Source of the DNA: Alcanivorax sp. 24
GTDB lineage: Bacteria; Pseudomonadota; Gammaproteobacteria; Pseudomonadales; Alcanivoracaceae
Assembly (NCBI RefSeq): GCF_004360225.1
Contig: NZ_SNUA01000001.1
Span: 62,001 to 126,000 of the forward strand
DNA: 64,000 bases
Reading direction: 5' to 3'
Both the position numbers and the translations under genes were made by a program. The notes below the pieces were generated by a model. It searched no databases and had not been told where the DNA came from. It saw only the letters and a list, made by a program, of their open reading frames with translations. This document shows positions 7,294 through 16,440 of the stretch, piece by piece. Each line of letters begins with the position of its first letter. Positions within the stretch are counted from its first letter, which is position 1.

Positions 7294-8846
7294 AAGCGGA
7301 GACCCTGCGCAAACACATTGATCTGCACGGTTGGCTGGGCATGCTGGCCGGGCTGGCCCTGTTCGTGGCGTTCTTCGCTGGCGCCCTGAACATGTTTCAT
7401 GAAGAGTTACATCATTGGCAGGAGCCTTATGTCGCCGAAAGCGGTGGCGGTGAGGGCGACCTCCAGGCGCTGCTGGATCAGGTGCTGGCGGTCACGCCGG
7501 AGGCGGCCAAACTGATGTATCTGGTGCCGGGGGATGACCCGGTGGCCCTGTGGCAGGACGCCAATCAGGAATGGCGGTTTGACCATGCCAGTGATTTCAG
7601 CGCCGCTGGTGAACGGGTCAAGACGCCGCGTTCGGAACTGGCCGAGTTCATCAATGAGCTGCATTACAAGCTGGCGCTGCCGGTGGTCGGCCTTTATCTG
7701 ATGGGCATTATCTCGGTGCTGTACGGTGCCGCCCTGATCGGCGGGCTGGTTATCCACTGGCCGAAAATGAAGAAGGAATTCTTTGCTCTGCGGCATCAGG
7801 GCAACCTGCGGCGCTATTGGAAGAATCTGCACAATTTGGTCGGTGTCATCAGCTTTCCTTTCCACGCCATCTTCGCCATTACCGGCGCGGCCATGGGCTG
7901 TTTCGCATTGCTGGCGCTGGTGGCGGGAACCTTGGTGTTCGGTCCACAGTTGCAAGGGGCCATCACTGAAGCCACCGAAGCCTGGCCAACACCACGGGCC
8001 AGCGGCGAAATGGTGGAGATGGCCGGCGTGGCGGCCTACGTGGCCGCCGCCCGGGCTGAGTTGCCGGATCTGCGGGTGGATTGGATCGAGGTTCAGCAGT
8101 ATGGGGACCGCAATGCGGTGGTGGATGTGGCCGGGTCCGTGCCAGGCTGGATCGCCCATCATGCCCATGTGGTGCTGGCCGGTGATAACGCCCGCACCCT
8201 GACTGTCTCCAGCCCCGGTAACCGCCCGTTCAATCACGCCGCTTTGTCACCTGTGTATTCCCTGCACTTCGGTGACTATGGCGGGTTGCTGGTTCGTGGC
8301 CTGTATTTCGTTCTCGGCCTGTTGGGGTGTTTGTTGTTCTTCTCCGGCAATGTGATGTGGGCCGAGCGGCGCACCGACCGCCAGGGGCCGAACCGGTCCG
8401 CCATCATTATGTTGCGGGTGACACTGGGGGTGACTTTTGGCGTGATGGCGGGGCTCGCGGTGAGTTGTATCGCCAACAAGGTGGTCAGCCATTCGCCATG
8501 GGCCGGCGCCGTGGCCTGGTCGGAAAAAGGGTCTTTCCTGGCGGTGCTGTTGCTGACCCTGCTGCTTGCCCTGCGGGCGGCGCCACTGGCCATGTGCCGG
8601 TGGGGATTGCGCGGCTGCATTGCTCTGTACGCTTTGGTTCCCGTGGTGCAGGGCGGTCTGGAAGGCTTTGCGTCCTGGAGTGAGCCTCATATCTACCTGG
8701 TCAACATTGCCTTGTGGGCGGTGGCGGCCAGTCTGGCGGCGGTGGAGTGGCTGCGAGTGCGGCGCTTGCGCCGGGCCGGACCCCATCCGCTGTGGGAATC
8801 CGCTCCGCCGGCTCCAACCGGTGAGGCCGGTCTGGTCCGTTCCTGA
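7290..8846 (+). CDS. PepSY-associated TM protein (iron-regulated, PiuB-like)
   Basis: 518 residues. The N-terminal helix begins after [14 protein letters not shown], a standard start of PepSY_TM proteins. It is followed by a large periplasmic loop, a second helix pair containing HLHNLVG-like [16 protein letters not shown], a second periplasmic domain and four C-terminal helices. PiuB-type proteins act in ferric-siderophore use, probably as membrane reductases. Coupling (4-bp overlap) to the two small membrane proteins and the Fur box upstream fit this. A siderophore receptor gene is not adjacent. Confidence 0.85.
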   Translation: MKAETLRKHIDLHGWLGMLAGLALFVAFFAGALNMFHEELHHWQEPYVAESGGGEGDLQALLDQVLAVTPEAAKLMYLVPGDDPVALWQDANQEWRFDHASDFSAAGERVKTPRSELAEFINELHYKLALPVVGLYLMGIISVLYGAALIGGLVIHWPKMKKEFFALRHQGNLRRYWKNLHNLVGVISFPFHAIFAITGAAMGCFALLALVAGTLVFGPQLQGAITEATEAWPTPRASGEMVEMAGVAAYVAAARAELPDLRVDWIEVQQYGDRNAVVDVAGSVPGWIAHHAHVVLAGDNARTLTVSSPGNRPFNHAALSPVYSLHFGDYGGLLVRGLYFVLGLLGCLLFFSGNVMWAERRTDRQGPNRSAIIMLRVTLGVTFGVMAGLAVSCIANKVVSHSPWAGAVAWSEKGSFLAVLLLTLLLALRAAPLAMCRWGLRGCIALYALVPVVQGGLEGFASWSEPHIYLVNIALWAVAASLAAVEWLRVRRLRRAGPHPLWESAPPAPTGEAGLVRS

Positions 8847-8922
8847 CACAAGGGCCTGGCATCAAGGCCAGGGCTGGCGCATCCTGCCTCTTCTGCCGAT
8901 GGCGAGCGAGGGTCGAAAGCGG

Positions 8923-9606
8923 ATGAATCTGGAACGGGAGTGGGCGAACCTGACGCCCCGTGATGCCATCGCCTTGCAGCGGAATACCGCCACCGCCGTG
9001 ATCACCGAGGATCAACTGCCCGTGGTGCGTACCGTGGCCGGCGTGGATGTGGGGTTCGAGAACAAACACACCGCCCGGGCGGCGGTGGTGGTGTTGGATG
9101 CCGCTACCCTGGAACCGGTGGACCACGCCCTGGCCCGTTTGCCGGTTTCCTTCCCCTATGTGCCAGGTTTGTTGTCCTTCCGCGAGTGTCCCGTGGTCCT
9201 GCGGGCGCTGTCGTCGCTGAGCGTGACGCCGGATCTGCTGCTGTGCGATGGTCAGGGCATCGCCCACCCGCGCCGCCTTGGGGTGGCCTCTCACCTTGGC
9301 GTATTGACCGGCCTGCCCAGTATTGGCGTGGCGAAAAGCCGCCTGGTCGGTACCCATGATCCGGTGCCGGACCGGCGTGGCGTCTGGGTGCCGCTGCGTG
9401 ACGGCGACGAAGTGATTGGCGCGGTGCTGCGAACACGGCAAGGGGTCAAGCCGTTGTTCATCTCACCGGGCCATCGTCTGTCACTGGCCACGGCGCTGGA
9501 GTGGGTGATGGCCTGTGTCACCCGCTACCGTCTGCCGGAAACCACCCGCTGGGCCGACGGGCTGGCCTCCGATCGCGGCCAACGCTGGCTGGATCGCCTG
9601 AAATAG
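8923..9606 (+). CDS. nfi: Endonuclease V (deoxyinosine 3' endonuclease)
   Basis: 227 residues, the usual family length. Catalytic carboxylates can be placed: D42 in AGVDVGF, E88 in FRECP and D109 in CDGQG, matching D35/E89/D110 of E. coli Nfi. The SIGVAKSRL and GAVLRTR motifs for DNA and lesion binding are present. The enzyme cuts the second phosphodiester bond 3' of deoxyinosine. The ATG at 8923 was chosen over the one at 8899 because it gives the family length. Confidence 0.93.
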   Translation: MNLEREWANLTPRDAIALQRNTATAVITEDQLPVVRTVAGVDVGFENKHTARAAVVVLDAATLEPVDHALARLPVSFPYVPGLLSFRECPVVLRALSSLSVTPDLLLCDGQGIAHPRRLGVASHLGVLTGLPSIGVAKSRLVGTHDPVPDRRGVWVPLRDGDEVIGAVLRTRQGVKPLFISPGHRLSLATALEWVMACVTRYRLPETTRWADGLASDRGQRWLDRLK

Positions 9607-9676
9607 CCTGGCCTGCTAATCTGCCCCTTTGTCCGGCGAAGTGCCGGTATGACCAGGACACGGAATGGAGAGTTGT

Positions 9677-11308
9677 ATGTATTGTCGACCCCGCACTCAA
9701 TGGCGCTGGATGACGCTGGTGTTGTGTTTGTCATTCGGGAGTGCCGTTGTTCAGGCACAGGAGGCGCGCTATGACGCCCCCAAGGCCGTGGTCGGTCCCT
9801 TGCCCTATTTGGGTGTGCACGGGCTGGGTGTGGACGCTGAAGGGCGTTTGTACGCCGGCAGCGTGGTGGGACAATCGCTGAATCGCGTGGACATCAACAG
9901 CGGCAAGGTGACGGTGTTTGAAGGGGCGGATGAGGGCATGGCCGACGATGTCGCCTTCGGGCCCGACGGCGAAATGGCCTGGACCTCCTACCTCAGCGGT
10001 ATTCTGCGCATTCGCGATGCCGAGGGCGAAGTGCGTGACGCCGCCCTGGGGCTGCCCGGCATCAACTCCCTGGCTTATAACGAGGAAGGCCGGTTATTCG
10101 CCACCCAGGTGTTCATGGGCGATGCGCTCTACGAAATCGACCGCCAGGGTGAAGCGCCGGTCCGTAAAATCAAGGAAGACATGGGCGGCCTCAATGGTTT
10201 TGAATTCGGCGCCGACGGCAAGCTGTACGGGCCGTTGTGGTTCAAGGGCAAAGTGGTTCGGGTGGACGTGGACAGCGGCAAGATGGAAACCGTGGCGCGG
10301 GATTTTCAGGTTCCCGCGGCAGTGAATTTCGATGCCGACGGCGGGCTCTACGTAGTGGACACCAAAACCGGTGAACTGGTGCGCGTCGATGTGGACAGCG
10401 GCGCCAAAACCACGGTGGCCACGCTGAAGCCGGCCCTGGATAACCTGGCCGTGGACGATAAACGCAAGCGCATCTATGTCTCCAATATGGCGGACAACTC
10501 GATCCAGGAAGTGGATCCGGAAAGCGGCAAGGTCCGCACTCTGGTGAGTTCGGATCTGGCCGCCCCGGCAGGGCTTTCGGTGGTCGGTGACGACATCTAC
10601 ATCGCCGATGTGTTCGCCTTGCGCCGCTATGCGGTGGGTGAAGGCAAGGTGCACGAACTGGCGCGGGTATGGGGCTCGGACCTGGAATACCCGATGAACA
10701 TCTGGGCGGATCAGGACACCGTGGTCACCGCCAGCTGGGCCGCCGGCGTGGTGCAGGAGTTCGACCGGCACAGTGGTGAATTGAAGCGCTCCCTGCATGA
10801 GTTCAAGGCGCCGCACGATGTGGTGCGTCTTAACGATGGCAGCCTGCTGGTGGCGGAACTGGCCAACGGCAATCTGGTGCGGGTGGCCGGCAAGGAAGGT
10901 AAAAAACGGGATGTGGTGGTGGAGGACCTGGAAGGGCCGGCCGGCTTGTCCCTGAGCAAGGACGGCTCGACGCTGTATGTCGCCGATGCCGGCGGCAATC
11001 TGTGGGCGTTCAATACCGAGGGCTGGTCCCGTCGCCTGATCCGTGATGACCTGACCTTGCCGGAAGGCATCGATCTGACCCGGGAGGGCAAGCTGCTGGT
11101 GATGGAAGTGGGCAAGCGCCGTTTGCTGGAAGTGGACCCGGTCCGGGGCGACCAGCGAGTGTTGGCGGAGGAACTGCCGGTGGGGTTGCCCCAGCTTCAG
11201 GGCTTGCCGCCCACCGGCGTGTTCAATGATGTGGTGGAGGCCGCCAACGGCGATCTCTACTTCAGTGCCGACCGCAAGGGCGGCCTGTATCGTATGAAAC
11301 GGCGCTGA
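9677..11308 (+). CDS. Secreted SMP-30/NHL-type beta-propeller protein
   Basis: 543 residues from the ATG at 9677, which has GGAGAG nearby; an in-frame ATG at 9665 would add four residues. A signal peptide ends at VVQAQ. The rest is a repetitive string of 35-45-residue blades with motifs such as GVDAEGRLYAG, FGPDGEMAWTS, FDADGGLYVVD and LSKDGSTLYVADAGG, typical of NHL/SMP-30 propellers. Two consecutive propellers are likely from the length. It may bind a ligand or act as a lactonase-like enzyme; no function can be assigned. It stands alone between endonuclease V and a repeat region. Confidence 0.78.
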   Translation: MYCRPRTQWRWMTLVLCLSFGSAVVQAQEARYDAPKAVVGPLPYLGVHGLGVDAEGRLYAGSVVGQSLNRVDINSGKVTVFEGADEGMADDVAFGPDGEMAWTSYLSGILRIRDAEGEVRDAALGLPGINSLAYNEEGRLFATQVFMGDALYEIDRQGEAPVRKIKEDMGGLNGFEFGADGKLYGPLWFKGKVVRVDVDSGKMETVARDFQVPAAVNFDADGGLYVVDTKTGELVRVDVDSGAKTTVATLKPALDNLAVDDKRKRIYVSNMADNSIQEVDPESGKVRTLVSSDLAAPAGLSVVGDDIYIADVFALRRYAVGEGKVHELARVWGSDLEYPMNIWADQDTVVTASWAAGVVQEFDRHSGELKRSLHEFKAPHDVVRLNDGSLLVAELANGNLVRVAGKEGKKRDVVVEDLEGPAGLSLSKDGSTLYVADAGGNLWAFNTEGWSRRLIRDDLTLPEGIDLTREGKLLVMEVGKRRLLEVDPVRGDQRVLAEELPVGLPQLQGLPPTGVFNDVVEAANGDLYFSADRKGGLYRMKRR

Positions 11309-11356
11309 GGGCAAGGATTACATCGCCTGGCCGTTTCCATGAACCTCGACTACAAA

Positions 11357-11442
11357 GCCGCTGTGGAAAGCTTGCTTGCAAGCGAACGGCCGACGGCCCG
11401 GGGGCGTTCGCGGCCAAGGCCGCTTCCCACAGCGGCTTCGTG
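11357..11442. repeat. REP doublet, inside-out arrangement
   Basis: GCCGCTGTGGAAAGCTTGC...GCAAGCGAAC is followed by GTTCGCGG...GCTTCCCACAGCGGC. The half-sites are as in the 597-667 element but in the order seen at 439-537. Confidence 0.75.
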
Positions 11443-11447
11443 GGAAC

Positions 11448-11545
11448 CACTGAATTCATGTTTCCAAGGCCGGTAAACAGGCTTTGGGTGTGGCACGCCA
11501 GCAACTTGCGGAACATCAATGGCCCCCGGACCATTGATGTCCCTG
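11448..11545. repeat. Second dispersed repeat family, copy 1
   Basis: The stretch from GAATTCATGT through CCAAGGCCGGTAAACAGG and CTTTGGGTGTGGCACGCC matches closely a stretch at 35096-35150 (GAATTCGTGT ... CTTGGGTTTGGCGTGCC). It ends in a perfect 10-bp inverted repeat, ACATCAATGG/CCATTGATGT (11514-11541). Confidence 0.6.
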
Positions 11546-11559
11546 TTCAAACAAGCGGA

Positions 11560-12420
11560 TCAGTTCTTCTTGCGGGGCAGGGTGAGCCAGTCATTGGGGC
11601 TGGGGGCGCTGCCCGAGGTGGTCTCAACCACGGACAGACCTTCACCAACCCACTGAGTCACTTTCACCTTGCCGGCAACGGCGCCGGGCCGCCAACCGAT
11701 CACCTGACCGGACGGCGCCTGGATGGCTTGTCCCGGCTGCCGCACCTCCAGTTCGGTGCCCAGTGCCAGCCCGTTGCGGCGGCCGGCGGGGATATAAACA
11801 TGGCCGTCACCGCCGTCGAAAGCCCGTACTGACCAGCGGGCGCTGTCAGCGCGGGCGGCCAGCTCATCCAGCAGGGCGTCGGCGCCGCCGTTGCCATCCG
11901 TTCCGAGGGTCACCGTGGAGACACCGTCACGGGTGGTATCACGCAGGGAAACCTGTAATTGATTCTGACCCGTGGGAATCACTTCCACCAACAGGCGCAC
12001 GCCCGGGTAGCTGGTCAGACCGTCAAGGCAGCTTTCGCTTTGCAATGGTGCATTGCCGCAACCCTGGGTATTACTGAGAGCGTCGCGCAGGGTGCCGGTG
12101 GGTACGATCACGAAGCCATGTTCCGGAGCGCCTTCGATGAGGGTGTTCCAGAAGGCATCGGCACTGCCGAGCTGGCCCTGTACCAGCACGCCGACATTAT
12201 TGAGGGGTTCGTCGCGATGTTGGAATGCGGTGACGGCACCCTGTTCACTGGCGTCGCGTTCCCAGAACGGCGTCTTCCATTCCGGTTTGGGCGTGTTGAG
12301 CTCGGTCGGAGAATCGACCATTGCCAGTGCGTTTTCAGTGTCCAGGTTCTGGTTGGCGCAGCCGCTGACAAAGGCGGCCGCCAGGAGACCAAGCAGGGCT
12401 CGACGGGGGCTGTTATTCAT
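11560..12420 (-). CDS. Putative outer-membrane lipoprotein of unknown function
   Basis: 286 residues. The start at 12420 gives a signal peptide with the lipobox VSGC (about residues 18-21); the longer frame to 12570 lacks a better start. The mature part contains NVGVLVQGQLG, a region with an apparent disulfide pair (TQGCGNA and SESCLDG), and a C-terminal half with VYIPAGRRNGLALGTELEV and WLTLPRKKN, like the flagellar-assembly or curli-type lipoprotein fold that mixes TolB-like and OB-like parts. No family is asserted. It is transcribed away from the porin genes and ends in repeats. Confidence 0.7.
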   Translation of the reverse strand: MNNSPRRALLGLLAAAFVSGCANQNLDTENALAMVDSPTELNTPKPEWKTPFWERDASEQGAVTAFQHRDEPLNNVGVLVQGQLGSADAFWNTLIEGAPEHGFVIVPTGTLRDALSNTQGCGNAPLQSESCLDGLTSYPGVRLLVEVIPTGQNQLQVSLRDTTRDGVSTVTLGTDGNGGADALLDELAARADSARWSVRAFDGGDGHVYIPAGRRNGLALGTELEVRQPGQAIQAPSGQVIGWRPGAVAGKVKVTQWVGEGLSVVETTSGSAPSPNDWLTLPRKKN

Positions 12421-12707
12421 GGATGTTTCCGTTTCTACCGCATTGAGGGGGCGGGTCGGAACTGGCCGGCCCGGACGTCCCTTGGAGTTTGCGCAACTGA
12501 AGAGGGAGTGTCCAGTGTCAGACTCTCCGACCCGAACGAAAAAAGCGCCGCGTACCAGCGGAAATGGCACGATCCGCGGGTGACGCGACGAGAGGCGGAC
12601 AACAGGGCGAAGGGACCCTCATGCCGCGCGGTATGGTGCAGCGAATCCAAGCGGATTCCAGGAGGGCGGTCCATCCTGGACTGCCCTAACCACACGGAAC
12701 TGGGAGC
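12421..12707. other. Intergenic region between lipoprotein and porin 1
   Basis: 287 bases without a supported gene. An imperfect hairpin AGGGCGGTCC/GGACTGCCCT (12664-12688) lies just after the porin 1 stop and may end its transcript, although no T-run follows on the minus strand. Confidence 0.4.
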
Positions 12708-14090
12708 TTAGAAATTGACGGTCATATTCAGGCTGGCGGCCTTCACATCGTCGTCGGCGAAAGCCGCCGAGGGCAAAGGACCGACCAGGCCGTTGCTGGA
12801 CAACACGCCGGCTTTGTTCTCTTCCAGCATACCCACGGACAGCCAGGTTCTCAGGGTTTTGTTGACCTGATAGCTGAATTGCAGGTCATAGAACATGCTG
12901 TCGTCGTCGACGACGCTGTTGTCCACCGATAGCTGGCCCACGGCGCCGGTAACGGCGAACTTGTCGGTGAGATTCCAGGTCAGTTTGCCGGCGATCACTT
13001 CCTCATCGTAGCCTTTGACCCCGAGTGTGCCACCCATGCGATACATACTGGTGGGACTTTGGGTGGAATCAGGGTTGTTGTTGATCAGGCTGGAGTAGGT
13101 GTCGAAGCCGGGGGAAATCAAACCGCCGTCCTTGGACATGATGTACTGCAGTCCCCAGTCCACGACACCGGCGTCGCCTTCAAGGCGTAGATAGCCGGAC
13201 GGGGACTGATCGGTGAAGAACTGGTCGTCCACGCCATTTTCCACGTTGCCGTTGGTGAAGTAGTTGAAGCCCAAGGTGGCCTTGGCGACATCACCGAGGC
13301 CGCCGCTGACATAACCGGAGAACAGGGTGACGTTGTTGAGTACATAGGGCGCGGCTCCGCCGCCGGGGTGTGGGGTCATCCCTTCGTAGTTGTTCATCCA
13401 CTGCACGTAGACCAGGCCAGCGGTCCAGTTGTCGGTGATCTTGCTGGTGATACCCAGCGTGGTCATATCACCGTTGTCCTGGTTGGCGAAAGGCGTGGAG
13501 TCCTGGCGGCGATCATAAAGTGCCACCAGCGTGGTCTTCTTGCTCAGGGGCTGAATCATCAGGACCCGGTCACGGCGGTCGTCACACACCAGGAAGCAGT
13601 TATTGTAACTGGTGGCCTGCCGGCCCACGCGGAAGATGGTGTGACCCACTGGAATCTGCACATAGCCGAGATCCAGGCGAACATTGTCGCCGCGGCTGCC
13701 GGTGTTGAAAGCCTGATCATTGGCGGGAGAGGCGGCGCCGTGACTGTCACCGACCCAACGGTCACCGGCCAGCTCCACACTGGTGTAGACGGAGATGCCG
13801 GTGTCTTCATCCAGGAAGTTGGCTTTTACCCGGATCAGATGACCGAAGCCGGTATCCGTGTCCGACGTGCCAGGGGTGCCGGTGTCAAAAGCGTCGGAGG
13901 TAACGCCGAACGCGGTGGCGCGGTATTCCATACCGAAATCGGTTTTCAGTGCCATGGCGGAAGACGACATCAGGGTGCCGAGGCCGATGGCGGAGCCGAT
14001 CGCGGCGGCTTTAATACTTTTTCGGAGTTGATTTGAAGGGGTGCTGGTGCTCAGCGGTGTATTTTGTTTTTCGGTCCACTTAAATGCCAT
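12708..14090 (-). CDS. Outer-membrane beta-barrel porin 1
   Basis: 460 residues with a long N-terminal leader (AAAIGSAIGLGTLMSSSAMA cleavage region at about residues 29-48), alternating beta-strand pattern throughout and a C-terminal phenylalanine (NMTVNF), the outer-membrane barrel signature. A conserved stretch FRVGRQATSYNNCFL with CDDRRDR contains two cysteines that could close a loop. It is a clear paralogue of the next gene upstream (14828-16195), sharing most strands. The region ahead carries the shared TCGTC-N6-GACGA site and a conserved leader. Probably admits the acid substrate of the island. Confidence 0.85.
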   Translation of the reverse strand: MAFKWTEKQNTPLSTSTPSNQLRKSIKAAAIGSAIGLGTLMSSSAMALKTDFGMEYRATAFGVTSDAFDTGTPGTSDTDTGFGHLIRVKANFLDEDTGISVYTSVELAGDRWVGDSHGAASPANDQAFNTGSRGDNVRLDLGYVQIPVGHTIFRVGRQATSYNNCFLVCDDRRDRVLMIQPLSKKTTLVALYDRRQDSTPFANQDNGDMTTLGITSKITDNWTAGLVYVQWMNNYEGMTPHPGGGAAPYVLNNVTLFSGYVSGGLGDVAKATLGFNYFTNGNVENGVDDQFFTDQSPSGYLRLEGDAGVVDWGLQYIMSKDGGLISPGFDTYSSLINNNPDSTQSPTSMYRMGGTLGVKGYDEEVIAGKLTWNLTDKFAVTGAVGQLSVDNSVVDDDSMFYDLQFSYQVNKTLRTWLSVGMLEENKAGVLSSNGLVGPLPSAAFADDDVKAASLNMTVNF

Positions 14091-14097
14091 TGTTGTT
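14090..14097 (-). promoter_or_regulatory. Hfq/Crc-type CA motif overlapping porin 1 start
   Basis: On the minus strand AACAACAA runs into the ATG (AACAACAATG), fitting the AANAANAA pattern bound by Hfq with Crc in pseudomonads to block translation. Function here is inferred. Confidence 0.5.
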
Positions 14098-14208
14098 GCC
14101 CTTTATTGTTCGAAGTTTATTGGTATCCGGGAACTTCGGATGGCGTCGATGCGCCATGGCGACCACACCCGGTTTTTATTTGTACCCGTGTGCCAATCCC
14201 CGATGTCC

Positions 14209-14262
14209 CTCGCGCCCTTCCGAAGGCAGTTTCTCCCGAGTGAGCCCGTCTTATTCTGGAGG
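14209..14262 (-). promoter_or_regulatory. Conserved leader element of porin 1
   Basis: On the coding strand CTCGGGAGAAACTGCCTTCG followed by GAAGGGCG is identical to the element ahead of porin 2 (16268-16318). It is preceded by a different but similarly placed hairpin (GAGCCC...GGGCTC). It lies about 120-170 bases before the ATG, inside the predicted transcript. Confidence 0.6.
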
Positions 14263-14350
14263 GCTCTTAATTGCCAGAGCGTATTTCTGGTTAAACGTAT
14301 TAATACGCGCCGGTCAGCTTATCTTTCCCTTCATGGAGAAACGGTAACAA

Positions 14351-14366
14351 TCGTCGTTTCCGACGA
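14351..14366 (-). promoter_or_regulatory. TCGTC-N6-GACGA site, porin 1
   Basis: Plus strand TCGTCGTTTCCGACGA, with six-base perfect arms. On the minus strand it abuts TTGTTACC, which could serve as a -35 region, and an AGATAA -10-like sequence follows. The flanking GGTAACAA is shared with the porin 2 site. Confidence 0.8.
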
Positions 14367-14765
14367 GATGTGAAATTTATACTAATTGGGATGTTTCTAA
14401 TTTTTAGTCGGGATAAAAAGACTGAGTTACGGGTTAATAAAATTATTATTTAAAATGTGGAACGATTGTTCTATTGATATAAAAATAGAAAGGAAAATAC
14501 TTAGATATATAAACCAAGTTGAATTAAACAATAATGATGAGGTGAGGGATGTTTTGGGAGCGACCGGGAATGGGGATATTCATCCTTCCCGGAGAGGACT
14601 GATCGTGTGCTGGCGCACGGGTATCCCCCGTGGAAAGCGGCCTGGAGGTGTCAGGATTGGCGCGGAGGAGGGCTCTGTGGATCCTGAAGCGGCAGAGGAA
14701 AATGGAAGCCGGAAGGGGCTCTGAGGCTATCGCCGGCGGGGCAATATCAGCGCGGGCGGAGAGAA

Positions 14766-14800
14766 GGCAAAAGAAAAGGGGCGGCTGAGGCCGCCCCTTT
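14766..14800 (-). terminator. Rho-independent terminator of porin 2
   Basis: An 11-bp perfect stem AAAGGGGCGGC/GCCGCCCCTTT (14775-14785, 14790-14800) with a four-base loop is followed on the minus strand by TTTTCTTTT. It lies 28 bases after the porin 2 stop. Confidence 0.9.
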
Positions 14801-14827
14801 CCAGAGGGTTACTGATTGGGAAAACAA

Positions 14828-16195
14828 TCAGAAGTTCACGGTCATGTTCAGGCTGGCGGCTTTCACGTCGTCGTCGGCGAAGGTGTTCATTCCCGACAGA
14901 GAGCCAATCAGGCCATTGCCGGACAGGGTTCCGGCCTTGTTTTTCTCCAGCATGCCCACGGACAGCCAAGTGCGCAGCGCCTTGTTGACCTGATAGGCGA
15001 ATTGCAGGTCATAGACCATGCTGTCGTCGTCCACGGTGCCGGTATCCACGGACAGTTGGCCCACGGCGCCGGTTACGGCGAACTTGTCGGTGACGTTCCA
15101 GGTGAGCTTACCGATCACCAGATCCTCATCGTAGTCCTTCACGCCCAAGGTGCCGCCCATGCGGTACATGCTGGTGGCGCTTTGGGTTGCGTCGGGGTTG
15201 CTGTTGATCAGGCTGGAGTAGGTATCAAAACCGGGTGCGATCAGGCCGCCGTCGCGTGCAGTCACGTACTGGACACCCCAGTTCATCGGACCAACATCAC
15301 CTTCCAGACGGAAGTAGCCGGACGGAGACTGGTCAGTGAAGTATTGCTCGTCCGCCGCGCCTTCCACTTTGCCGTCGCTGAAGTGGTTGAAGCCCAGGGT
15401 GGCCTTGGCCACGTCGCCCAGGCCGCCGGTCACGTAACCGGATACCAGGTTGACGCCGTTCAGTGCGTAGGGGGTTGGCGTATAAGCCACGGTGCCGTCG
15501 TAGTTGTCCATCCACTTAACGAACAGCAGGCCGGCATTCCAGCTTTCGCTCAGCTTGCCGGTAACGCCCAGCAGGACCATGTCGCCGTTGTCCTGGTTGG
15601 CGAACGTATTGGTGTCGGCGCGACGGTCGTAGCCAAGCACCATGGTGGTGGTCTTGTTCAGAGGCTGAATCATCAGCACCCGGTCACGGCGATCGTCACA
15701 CGTCAGGAAGCAGTTGTTGTAACTGGTGGCCTGCCGGCCCACGCGAAAGATGGTGTGGCCCACCGGAATCTGCACATAGCCCAGATCCAGACGGACATTG
15801 TCGCCACGGCTGCTGGTATTGAAACCCTGGGGATTGGTGGTGCCGTATTTGCGGTCGTCACCGGTCCAGCGGTCGCCGGCCAGCTCCACGCTGGTGTAGA
15901 CGGAGATGCCGGTGTCTTCGTCGAGGAAGTTGGCTTTGACGCGAATCAGGTGGCCAATACCGTTATCCGTCTCGGAGGTGCCGGAGCCGCCATCGAAGGC
16001 GTCTGATTGTACCGCGAAGGCGGTAGCGCGGTATTCCATACCGAAATCGGTTTTCAGTGCCATGGCCGGAGCCGACATCAGGGTGCCGAGACCGATGGCG
16101 GAGCCGATAGCGGCGGCTTTGATGCTGGTGCGGAGTTGGGAACGGGCAGGACTAGCCTGACCCCCTTCGTGATTGCTGGTCCACTTAAGTGCCAT
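14828..16195 (-). CDS. Outer-membrane beta-barrel porin 2
   Basis: 455 residues, paralogous to porin 1 along its whole length: shared leader (IKAAAIGSAIGLGTLMS), shared KTDFGMEYRATAF start of the mature protein, shared VGRQATSYNNCFL segment and the same NMTVNF end. Divergence is concentrated in loops (for example GDDRKYGTT against GDSHGAASP). It has its own promoter, leader, CA motif and terminator, so the tandem pair is expressed as two separate units. A catabolite-controlled uptake porin for the island is the simplest reading. Confidence 0.85.
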   Translation of the reverse strand: MALKWTSNHEGGQASPARSQLRTSIKAAAIGSAIGLGTLMSAPAMALKTDFGMEYRATAFAVQSDAFDGGSGTSETDNGIGHLIRVKANFLDEDTGISVYTSVELAGDRWTGDDRKYGTTNPQGFNTSSRGDNVRLDLGYVQIPVGHTIFRVGRQATSYNNCFLTCDDRRDRVLMIQPLNKTTTMVLGYDRRADTNTFANQDNGDMVLLGVTGKLSESWNAGLLFVKWMDNYDGTVAYTPTPYALNGVNLVSGYVTGGLGDVAKATLGFNHFSDGKVEGAADEQYFTDQSPSGYFRLEGDVGPMNWGVQYVTARDGGLIAPGFDTYSSLINSNPDATQSATSMYRMGGTLGVKDYDEDLVIGKLTWNVTDKFAVTGAVGQLSVDTGTVDDDSMVYDLQFAYQVNKALRTWLSVGMLEKNKAGTLSGNGLIGSLSGMNTFADDDVKAASLNMTVNF

Positions 16196-16202
16196 TGTTA
16201 TT
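16195..16202 (-). promoter_or_regulatory. Hfq/Crc-type CA motif overlapping porin 2 start
   Basis: Minus strand AATAACAA running into the ATG (AATAACAATG), fitting AANAANAA; AGGA lies just upstream. Confidence 0.5.
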
Positions 16203-16267
16203 CGTCCTGTGTTCTTCGAAGTTTATTGATAGAGGGGTCGCTGTTTTGATTTATGACCCCAGGCCTC

Positions 16268-16318
16268 CCTTCGCCCTTCCGAAGGCAGTTTCTCCCGAGA
16301 GAGGACCTCCATCCCGGA
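16268..16318 (-). promoter_or_regulatory. Conserved leader element of porin 2
   Basis: Same CTCGGGAGAAACTGCCTTCG core as porin 1, preceded on the coding strand by a hairpin CCTCC GGGAT GGAGG. Located about 75-125 bases before the ATG. Confidence 0.6.
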
Positions 16319-16424
16319 GGCACCCTAGAAGACGTGCAAGTATACCCGTTTCGCAGGCATTAATTGGGGAACGGGCGTACTCCCTGTCGACGATATGGTT
16401 GTCTCTGTGACCGAATGGTAACAA

Positions 16425-16440
16425 TCGTCGGTTTCGACGA
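16425..16440 (-). promoter_or_regulatory. TCGTC-N6-GACGA site, porin 2
   Basis: Plus strand TCGTCGGTTTCGACGA, with six-base perfect arms, flanked by GGTAACAA exactly as at porin 1. On the minus strand TTGTTACC abuts the site. Confidence 0.8.

Larger units (their letters stand above)
14091..14827. other. Long intergenic region with AT-rich tract between the porins
   Basis: 737 bases holding the porin 1 leader and site (14091-14366), a strikingly AT-rich stretch (about 14367-14545) unlike the surrounding DNA, a return to normal composition, and the porin 2 terminator (14766-14800). A short open frame from 14455 is not supported by a ribosome binding site or composition. Confidence 0.6.

Noticed and set aside
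12708-16195. The two porins as parts of one gene split by insertion
   Set aside because: Each has a full signal peptide, a complete barrel, a terminal Phe and its own control region, so they are tandem paralogues.
14209-16300. Glycine riboswitch-like wording (GGGAGA and CCGAAGG/GGAAGGGC) in the porin leaders
   Set aside because: The two conserved words are only about nine bases apart and lack the long intervening stem and second aptamer of a glycine riboswitch; reported instead as an unassigned shared leader.
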